Positions 58,764-64,000 of a DNA stretch of 64,000 bases are shown in pieces; the first letter of the stretch is position 1, and every line of letters begins with the position of its first letter. The notes beneath the pieces were generated by a model. That model made no database searches, was not told the origin of the DNA, and saw only the letters and a list, made by a program, of their open reading frames with translations. The stretch is from Nocardia stercoris (GTDB lineage Bacteria > Actinomycetota > Actinomycetes > Mycobacteriales > Mycobacteriaceae), in NCBI RefSeq assembly GCF_003696265.1, contig NZ_RFFH01000001.1, positions 1-64,000 on the forward strand, written 5' to 3'. A program made the position numbers and the translations under genes.

Positions 58764-59957
58764 TCACGCGGTCGGCGCCGCGTACAGGGTGACGACGACC
58801 GCGCCGCCGAGGCCAAGATTGTGTGCCAGTGCCGTGCGGGCGCCCGCGACCTGCCGCTCACCGGCGAGTCCGCGCAGCTGCCAGTTCAATTCGGCGCACT
58901 GGGCCAGACCGGTCGCGCCGAGCGGGTGGCCCTTGGAGATCAGGCCGCCGGACGGGTTGACCACCCAGGTGCCACCGTAGGTGGTGGCACCGGACTCGAC
59001 CAGGGCGCCGGATTCGCCTTCGCCGCACATGCCGAGCCCCTCGTAGGTGATGAGCTCGTTGACGGTGAAGCAGTCGTGCAGCTCGATCACGTCGACGTCA
59101 TGGATGCCGATTCCCGCCCGCGCGAACACCTTCGAGGCCGCCGCGCGGGTCATGCCCTTGCCCACCACGTCGATCATGGACCGGGTGGCGAAGGCGGAGG
59201 CGTCGTCGGTGGCCAGCTCCTGGGCGAGGATCTCGACGGCCTGACCCTCGAGTCCGTGCGCCTTGACGAAGTCCTCGCTGACCACGACCGCCGCGGCCGC
59301 GCCGTCGGACATGGGGGAGCACTGCGAGCGGGTGAGCGGACCGTGCACCGGCTTGTCGCCGAGCACCTGCTCGAGGGTGTACGCATCCTGGAACTGCGCG
59401 AACGGGTTCCGGGTGGAGTGCTCGTGGTTCTTGACCGCGACCGCCGCCAGCTGCTCGGGCGTGGTGCCGTAGCGCTTCATGTGCTCGATGGCGGCGTTGC
59501 CGAAGAACTGGGTGGTGATGGGCGCCGCGGAGAACTCGAAGAGCTCCTTGTTGACCTTCAGGTGCGCGTCGACCGTGGTGGCCTTGGGCTTGGTGGCCGG
59601 TCCGGCCATGGCCTCCTTGGTCATCTGCTCGAAGCCGACCGCGAGGGCCACGTCGGTGATGCCCGCGGCGACCCATTCGCGGGCGAACATCAGCGCGGTG
59701 GAACCGGTGGCGCAGTTGTTGTTCACGTTGACGATCGGGATGCCGGTGAGGCCGATGTCGTAGAGGGCGCGCTGCCCGGCGGCCGAGGGCTGGAAGACGT
59801 AGCCGACCGCCGCGCGCTGCACCTGGTCGTAGGTGACGCCGGCGTCCTTCAGCGCGCCGTTCACAGCCTCGGCGACCATCTCCGGGTAGGTCCACTCGCG
59901 GGAACCGATCTTGACGAACGGTGTCATGTTCACGCCGACGACGAAAACGCGTTTCAT
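58764..59957 (-). CDS. SCP2-type thiolase / lipid-transfer protein (Ltp family)
   Basis: A 397-residue thiolase-like enzyme beginning MKRVFVVGVNMTPF, the usual start of actinobacterial Ltp proteins. An alternative GTG at 59969 overlaps the AGGAG ribosome site, so ATG 59957 is chosen. The Cys in NVNNNCATGSTAL is the nucleophile, and HDCFTVNELITYEGLG and NPSGGLISKGHPLGATGLAQ supply the two His-containing motifs. Such proteins catalyse thiolytic or retro-aldol C-C cleavage of CoA esters in sterol side-chain breakdown. It heads the operon with the FadD gene. Confidence 0.93.
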   Translation of the reverse strand: MKRVFVVGVNMTPFVKIGSREWTYPEMVAEAVNGALKDAGVTYDQVQRAAVGYVFQPSAAGQRALYDIGLTGIPIVNVNNNCATGSTALMFAREWVAAGITDVALAVGFEQMTKEAMAGPATKPKATTVDAHLKVNKELFEFSAAPITTQFFGNAAIEHMKRYGTTPEQLAAVAVKNHEHSTRNPFAQFQDAYTLEQVLGDKPVHGPLTRSQCSPMSDGAAAAVVVSEDFVKAHGLEGQAVEILAQELATDDASAFATRSMIDVVGKGMTRAAASKVFARAGIGIHDVDVIELHDCFTVNELITYEGLGMCGEGESGALVESGATTYGGTWVVNPSGGLISKGHPLGATGLAQCAELNWQLRGLAGERQVAGARTALAHNLGLGGAVVVTLYAAPTA

Positions 59958-60057
59958 AAAGCTGTCCACTCCTGATCTTCCACCGTTCTGCGCGGCGGTG
60001 CGCGGCAGGTGCCCGGCCGTGACGGTGCGTCCTACTCTTCGGACAGTACCTCGAAAC

Positions 60058-60071
60058 AGGAACGTGTTCTA
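60058..60071. promoter_or_regulatory. KstR-like operator upstream of the thiolase-ligase operon
   Basis: On the minus strand TAGAACACGTTCCT matches the KstR consensus TnnAACnnGTTnnA at every fixed position except the last (T for A). It lies about 100 bp upstream of the thiolase start. The rest of 59958-60366 is non-coding; no other gene or dyad was found in it. Confidence 0.6.
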
Positions 60072-60366
60072 GAAATTGCGCAGGTGGACCTGGCGCGGAA
60101 AGTGTGCGGGCCGGTAGCTGTGGGGTGGGTCATGTCGCGGCGACGTAACGGCGCGTGATCCGGCGGCGATACCCCGGTGAGCGCAAGGGTGACACCGGCC
60201 CACATGTGACGTGTAGCGAGATAGTCGTTCGTTACGGGAAGCGAGTGGGCATATACCGGGTTGTGATGTCGGACAGGGTGACATCCTGTGAGCTGGGCAC
60301 TCGACCTGCTGTGCTCCTGGTCGGCGCGAGCGTCGGCGCCGGTACCGAGCGGACCGGCAAACGAAC

Positions 60367-60400
60367 AACGGCCCCGAACTCCATGGAGGTCAGGGCCGTT
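60367..60400 (-). terminator. Terminator of the tRNA-Ala gene
   Basis: AACGGCCC (60367-60374) pairs with GGGCCGTT (60393-60400), with an inner CTCC/GGAG stem. On the minus strand TGTTCGTTTG follows. It begins 10 bases after the 3' end of the tRNA. Confidence 0.8.
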
Positions 60401-60410
60401 ACCGGAATTG

Positions 60411-60483
60411 TGGAGCTAAGGGGAATCGAACCCCTGACCTTCTCGATGCGAACGAGACGCGCTACCAACTGCGCTATAGCCCC
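60411..60483 (-). tRNA. tRNA-Ala (anticodon CGC)
   Basis: A 73-nt cloverleaf. The acceptor arm is GGGGCTA pairing with TAGCTCC (one G-T), then discriminator A. The D arm is GCGC..GCGC, the anticodon stem TCTCG/CGAGA encloses TTCGCAT (anticodon CGC), and the T arm has GGTTCGATTCC. The 3' CCA is not encoded (CAA follows). It decodes GCG, a heavily used alanine codon in this genome. Confidence 0.95.
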
Positions 60484-60696
60484 GTGGCCCTTGCGGGCCA
60501 ACGGGAAAAACTCTAGCAGCTGTCGGGCGGTGGACCGAATCGCCTGGTCACCGGCCCGACGGAAGCGAAGGGGTGCGTGAGGAGGGTGCTTGTGCCTAGT
60601 ATGCAAGACATGTAGCCACGAGTTTGCACCAAGGTGTGTACCGAGCAGGTTGCGGTATGAGTTCGTGGTTGACGAGAGATTTTTCGGAGAGTTTCG

Positions 60697-61140
60697 ATGC
60701 GGTTCGAGATCGTCGAACGGGACGAGGTCTGGGTGGCCGGGCTTCCCGTGCGTAGCCCGAAGCGCGCGCTGGGCGAGCTGTGCGACCGCGATCTGGACGC
60801 GGCCTGGAGTGCGGTGCTGCACCAGGAGATGGGCGGCCACTGGGCGAGCGCCTACACCGACTACTCGGCCGACCTCGGCACCTACAACACCCAGATCGTC
60901 GGCTATCAGTGTGAGCGCCTCGATCAGGTGACCCGGGGACACGTGGTGGCCCGGCTGCCGCGCGGTACCTACGCGAAATTCTCCGCCGTCGGCGACTTTC
61001 CGCAGATCATGACCGATCTCTGGACTCAGATCGGCTATGCCGAGGAACACAATCTGATCAAACGCACCTTCACCGGTGACTTCGAGTGCTATCCGCACAA
61101 TTTCAAGATCGAGCTCTATCTGGCGGTGCAGCCACGATGA
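60697..61140 (+). CDS. GyrI-like/effector-binding domain protein, first of a tandem pair
   Basis: A 147-residue protein starting at ATG 60697 after GGAGAG. The fold pattern is that of the GyrI-like small-molecule-binding domain (bacterial effector-binding, Cass2-like): MRFEIVERDEVWVAGLPVRSP, VGYQCERLDQVTRGHVVARLPRGTYAKFSAVGDFPQIMTDLWTQI and RTFTGDFECYPHNFKIELYLAV. No DNA-binding domain is attached. Stand-alone members bind drugs or toxins, or inhibit enzymes. It is coupled by ATGA to a second, diverged copy. Function is not known. Confidence 0.85.
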   Translation: MRFEIVERDEVWVAGLPVRSPKRALGELCDRDLDAAWSAVLHQEMGGHWASAYTDYSADLGTYNTQIVGYQCERLDQVTRGHVVARLPRGTYAKFSAVGDFPQIMTDLWTQIGYAEEHNLIKRTFTGDFECYPHNFKIELYLAVQPR

Positions 61141-61577
61141 GTTACTCGATCGTCGTGCGGAACGAAGCTGTCTACGGTGGGCTCGTCGTTCCGCGAGTGC
61201 GCCCCAGCTTCAAGGTCAGTACCGGTGATCTCGTCGAATTCCTGCGCGAACGTCTGCGTGAACGTGACGATGCGGATCCGGCGCAGCCGATCTATTCCGT
61301 CTATGTTCCCGACCCGGCCGGCAATTACAACGTCGTGGTCGGCTACGACTATCCGTCTCCCGCCGAAGTGCCGGTGGGTGACGTGCTGATCCACGTACCG
61401 AAAGCGGTCTATGCACGCTTCATCCCCAATGGAGACTATCGAGATCCGGTAGAAGACCTGTGGGCGCAGGTGGACGACGCCGTGGCGTCGGCCGACATCG
61501 CCCGTGCCTACCGCGAGGAGATCGAAATCTGGCGCAGCGCAACCGATGTCGAGTTGCTGATTGCGATACTGATCTGA
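61137..61577 (+). CDS. GyrI-like/effector-binding domain protein, second of a tandem pair
   Basis: A 146-residue protein starting at ATG 61137 inside the stop region of the first copy. The layout is the same with low identity: MSYSIVVRNEAVYGGLVVPRVRPSF, YNVVVGYDYPSPAEVPVGDVLIHVPKAVYARFIPNGDYRDPVEDLWAQV and AYREEIEIWRSATDVELLIAIL. The conserved pattern Pro-x-x-x-Tyr-x-x-Phe-x-x-x-Gly is kept in both. The overlap suggests fixed stoichiometry, perhaps a heterodimer. Confidence 0.83.
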   Translation: MSYSIVVRNEAVYGGLVVPRVRPSFKVSTGDLVEFLRERLRERDDADPAQPIYSVYVPDPAGNYNVVVGYDYPSPAEVPVGDVLIHVPKAVYARFIPNGDYRDPVEDLWAQVDDAVASADIARAYREEIEIWRSATDVELLIAILI

Positions 61578-61850
61578 CGGGGAGTGTTTGCGTAAATTTA
61601 GCTGAATCAATACCGACCGGTCGTGTCTGATCTGTACTGCCTCTTCTTCAACAAAAAGGATGAGCTGCAGATATTTCAGACTTTGCGTACAGGTTTCGGG
61701 ATATTTGCCGAGCAATCGATCAATTTCGGTCGGATAACAGTCGGCATGACGGATACTGCCAAGGCGGCCCGACCTGAGCGCTCCACAGCGCCGGAAGGCC
61801 GCACCGCATCTGCGTAGAAGTCTGCGCAGCAACGGAGTGGGGAACTCTTT
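61578..61850. other. Low-GC intergenic region with palindrome CGACCGGTCG
   Basis: This 273-bp stretch is visibly AT-richer than the rest of the window (CGTAAATTTAGCTGAATCAA and several A runs). It contains a 10-bp palindrome at 61614-61623 within TACCGACCGGTCGTGT, similar to common TetR-family half-sites. A 64-codon reading frame from GTG 61623 to 61817 lacks a ribosome site and is not called. The region probably holds the promoter of the acyltransferase-E1 operon. Confidence 0.5.
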
Positions 61851-62588
61851 ATGACTGCCGAAACGGTCCGAATCGCGCCGGTGACCGCAACAGAAGGCGA
61901 TGTGCACTTTCGCGACGCGCTGTCCGGCTGCACATTCCGGGCAGCGACCCCGGAAACCCGGCCCGACCTGTGGCTCGACTACTTGGAAGGCGCACAGGAC
62001 GCATATCGCCACTTCGGTGTGGAAGACGCGCTCGAATACACCCGGATGTGGAACGGCTCGTCGACATCGCTGTTCATCGTGGCCTGCGACAGTGACGGCC
62101 GAGTCGTTGCCGGCCTGCGCGCCATCGGTGCCTACGAACACCACGAACAGCCGCACGCGCTCGAGGAGTGGGCCGGACAGCCCGGTGAGCCGGAACTTCG
62201 CCGGATGATCGCCGGCCGGATCGACAGCGGCGTCGTCGAGGTCAAGGCCGTCTGGGTCGCGCGCGACGTGCCCAACCGCTCGGCGCTGGCCGCCGCGATC
62301 TCCCGCTGCATCGTGCACGCGGCCTGGCTGCTCGGCGCGCGGTACGCGCTGGTGACCGCGTCCGACCACGCCGCGACCCGCTACCGCACCACCGGAGCCG
62401 TTCCCGCCGCCGGGATTCCGGCCGTGCCCTACCCCGATGCCCGCTATCGCACGATCCCGCTCTGGTGGGACACTACGACCTGCAGGCAAACATCGGATCC
62501 GGCTCAGGGAGTGCTGATGGCAGCGGAGCAGACCGTCATGGCAGCCGAGGTGCTGCCGTCCGGCACGGAAGCCTGGCGGGTCGGATGA
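61851..62588 (+). CDS. GNAT-fold acyltransferase (N-acyl amino acid synthase-like)
   Basis: A 245-residue protein. FRAATPETRPDLWLDYLEGAQDAYRHFGVEDALEYTRMW is a helical start, followed by LFIVACDSDGRVVAGLRAIGAY and VVEVKAVWVARDVPNRSALAAAISRCIVHAAWLLGARYALVTASDHAATRYRTTGA, resembling the acyl-homoserine lactone synthase/FeeM branch of GNATs, which join an acyl group from ACP or CoA to an amino acid. This is a pattern-based call of moderate confidence. It overlaps the E1-nitroreductase fusion gene by ATGA, so the two products are expected to work in one pathway. Confidence 0.7.
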   Translation: MTAETVRIAPVTATEGDVHFRDALSGCTFRAATPETRPDLWLDYLEGAQDAYRHFGVEDALEYTRMWNGSSTSLFIVACDSDGRVVAGLRAIGAYEHHEQPHALEEWAGQPGEPELRRMIAGRIDSGVVEVKAVWVARDVPNRSALAAAISRCIVHAAWLLGARYALVTASDHAATRYRTTGAVPAAGIPAVPYPDARYRTIPLWWDTTTCRQTSDPAQGVLMAAEQTVMAAEVLPSGTEAWRVG

Positions 62589-64000
62589 CCGCCGAGTCCG
62601 TCCCCGAACAGCAGTATCGGCCGGTCCTGCTGGACCCGGCGGACGCCGCGGACGCCGCGACGCTCGCCGAACTCCGCGACACCCCCGGCATCGACGTGCG
62701 CGACCTGCGCGCCGAGCTGCGGATCGAGCGGGACGGACTCCTCGACGCCCCCGACCTCGGCGAGACCGCCGCCGACGATCGCTGGGCCTACTACCCGTGG
62801 CGCAATGCGCTCGTGGGCGTCCCCGGCCCGCGCACCATGCGCACGATCCGGCTGGACCGCAACCGGAACAAGCTGTCCCAGGCCGAGCAGGAACGACTCG
62901 GCACCCAGGTGATCGGCGTAGTGGGACAGAGCGTCGGCCACGCGATCGCCTACACCCTGGCTCAGGAGGGCACCTGCGCCGAGCTGCGGCTCGCGGACTT
63001 CGACGAGCTCGAACTCGCCAACCTGAACCGCGTCCCGGCCGGCCTGTTCGACCTCGGCCTGAACAAGGCGGTCGTCACCGCCAGGCGGATCGCCGAACTC
63101 GACCCCTACTTCCCGGTCGTCGTCTATCCCGCCGGGATCACCGACGACAATATCGACGAGTTCTTCACCGGCCTGACCGCCGTGGTCGAGGAATGTGACT
63201 CGATGGACATCAAACTGGCGGTCCGCGAGGCCGCCCAGCAGTACGCGATCCCGCTGCTCATGGAAACCAGCGACCGCGGCCTGCTCGATATCGAACGCTA
63301 CGACCTGGAACCCGGCCGCCCGCTGTTCCACGGCCTGCTCAACGGCGCCACCCGCGCCGACCTGCGCGGCCTGTCCACCCGCGACAAGGCGCCCTATGTG
63401 GCCCGGATCCTCGACCCCGCGGGCATGTCCGTGGACTTCGCCGCCGGCCTGGTCGAGGTGGACCAGACGCTGTCGAGCTGGCCGCAGCTCGGCGGTGACG
63501 TGCAGCTCGGCGGTGCCAGCGTCGCCGCGGCGATCCGGCGGCTCGGCCTGGGCCGGCGGCTGCCCTCGGGCCGCACCCGGGTCGACCTGGAACAGTGCCT
63601 GGACGCCGTCGCCGAACCCCCGCTGGTCGCCGACCTGGACTGGTCGGCCGCCGCGGCCGAGGACCGCCCGGTGGTGGCGAACGACGCCGACACGCCCGCC
63701 GAGGCGGTGGTGGCCTGCGCGCTGCGCGCGCCCTCCGGCGGCAACGTGCAGCCCTGGAAGATCACCGCCACCGACGACGAGGTCCGGATCGACTTGGACC
63801 CGGCGGCGAGTACCGCCATGGATGTCGAACTGCGCGGCAGCGCCGTGGCCGTCGGTGCCGCGTTGTACAACGCGCGCATCGCCGCCGCCGCGCGCGGCGT
63901 GCTGGGCGACGCCGAGTATGTGGAGACGCCGGGCGGACTGACCGCGACCCTGCGCCTGACCCCCGGCACCGATCCCGAACTGGCCGGGCTGTATCCGGGC
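62585..64000 (+). CDS. E1-like (ThiF) - nitroreductase fusion, Rv1355c-like, 3' truncated
   Basis: Open at the right edge with 472 codons in view. The ATG at 62585 overlaps the previous stop. Residues about 95-260 form a ThiF/MoeB-type adenylating domain: RNRNKLSQAEQERL, nucleotide motif VIGVVGQSVG (109-118), then LRLADFDELELANLNRVPAG (about 134-153), LGLNKAVVTARRIAELDPY and ECDSMDIKLAVREAA with a Cys. From about residue 365 a nitroreductase-like flavin domain starts (VVACALRAPSGGNVQPWKI, 379-393 in part). The architecture matches mycobacterial Rv1355c (annotated MoeY). A molybdopterin role is doubtful because no ubiquitin-like partner or moa gene is nearby. The substrate is unknown. Confidence 0.88.
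   Translation, partial: MTAESVPEQQYRPVLLDPADAADAATLAELRDTPGIDVRDLRAELRIERDGLLDAPDLGETAADDRWAYYPWRNALVGVPGPRTMRTIRLDRNRNKLSQAEQERLGTQVIGVVGQSVGHAIAYTLAQEGTCAELRLADFDELELANLNRVPAGLFDLGLNKAVVTARRIAELDPYFPVVVYPAGITDDNIDEFFTGLTAVVEECDSMDIKLAVREAAQQYAIPLLMETSDRGLLDIERYDLEPGRPLFHGLLNGATRADLRGLSTRDKAPYVARILDPAGMSVDFAAGLVEVDQTLSSWPQLGGDVQLGGASVAAAIRRLGLGRRLPSGRTRVDLEQCLDAVAEPPLVADLDWSAAAAEDRPVVANDADTPAEAVVACALRAPSGGNVQPWKITATDDEVRIDLDPAASTAMDVELRGSAVAVGAALYNARIAAAARGVLGDAEYVETPGGLTATLRLTPGTDPELAGLYPG

Noticed and set aside
60155..60580. Open frame on the plus strand across 60155-60580
   Set aside because: It covers the tRNA-Ala gene and its terminator antisense and has no ribosome site or family motif.
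61623..61817. 64-codon frame in the AT-rich intergenic region
   Set aside because: GTG start without a ribosome site, atypical composition, and no recognisable motif; kept only as a note in the intergenic entry.

Overview
The window is very GC-rich, with long overlapping genes, frequent GTG starts and ATGA overlaps. Its gene content (a carboxylic acid reductase, paired acyl-CoA dehydrogenases, an SCP2-type thiolase/FadD pair under a KstR-like site, a stand-alone LigD-type polymerase, an Rv1355c-like protein and a DUF5313 membrane protein) points to a mycolic-acid actinomycete, most likely Nocardia. The genus is an inference from gene content. No mobile element, CRISPR array or rRNA was seen.

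Positions 1-26142 hold the 3' end of a modular type I polyketide synthase locus. A giant PKS, open at the left edge, carries the rest of one module plus three complete modules. It is followed after 13 bp by a one-module PKS ending in a thioesterase, then by a type II thioesterase, and closed by a long hairpin. The visible assembly order is [AT end]-DH-KR-ACP / KS-AT(malonyl)-DH-ER-KR-ACP / KS-AT(truncated)-DH-ER-KR-ACP / KS-AT(malonyl)-DH-KR-ACP // KS-AT(malonyl)-DH(degenerate)-ACP-TE. One AT has lost about 85-90 residues, including its catalytic His and specificity motif. The terminal module has no KR and a damaged DH.

Positions 26161-39081 hold a LigD-like polymerase, a small conserved protein, an AurF-like diiron oxygenase divergent from two acyl-CoA dehydrogenases, an MDR oxidoreductase divergent from an ArsR-like regulator, a small membrane protein, a Ser/Thr kinase with a WD40-like sensor part, and a carboxylic acid reductase ended by a perfect 18-bp stem terminator.

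Positions 39116-45231 hold a permease with a histidine-rich repeat tail under a CsoR-type operator, a FrnE/DsbA-like protein, an unknown protein with a duplicated heptapeptide, and a polar amino acid ABC system whose binding protein and permease are fused.

Positions 45348-57126 hold a SARP/AAA regulator, a WYL regulator with a divergent VOC protein, a secreted small protein, a PHB-depolymerase-like esterase, an enoyl-CoA hydratase divergent from a TetR-GNAT fusion around a perfect 11-2-11 palindrome, a beta-lactamase-fold hydrolase and two membrane-associated unknowns.

Positions 57132-64000 hold an operon of an SCP2-type thiolase and an acyl-CoA ligase behind a KstR-like site, tRNA-Ala(CGC), a tandem pair of GyrI-like effector-binding proteins, and an acyltransferase-fold gene overlapping an E1(ThiF)-nitroreductase fusion that runs off the right edge. 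That last pair is the least understood system here.
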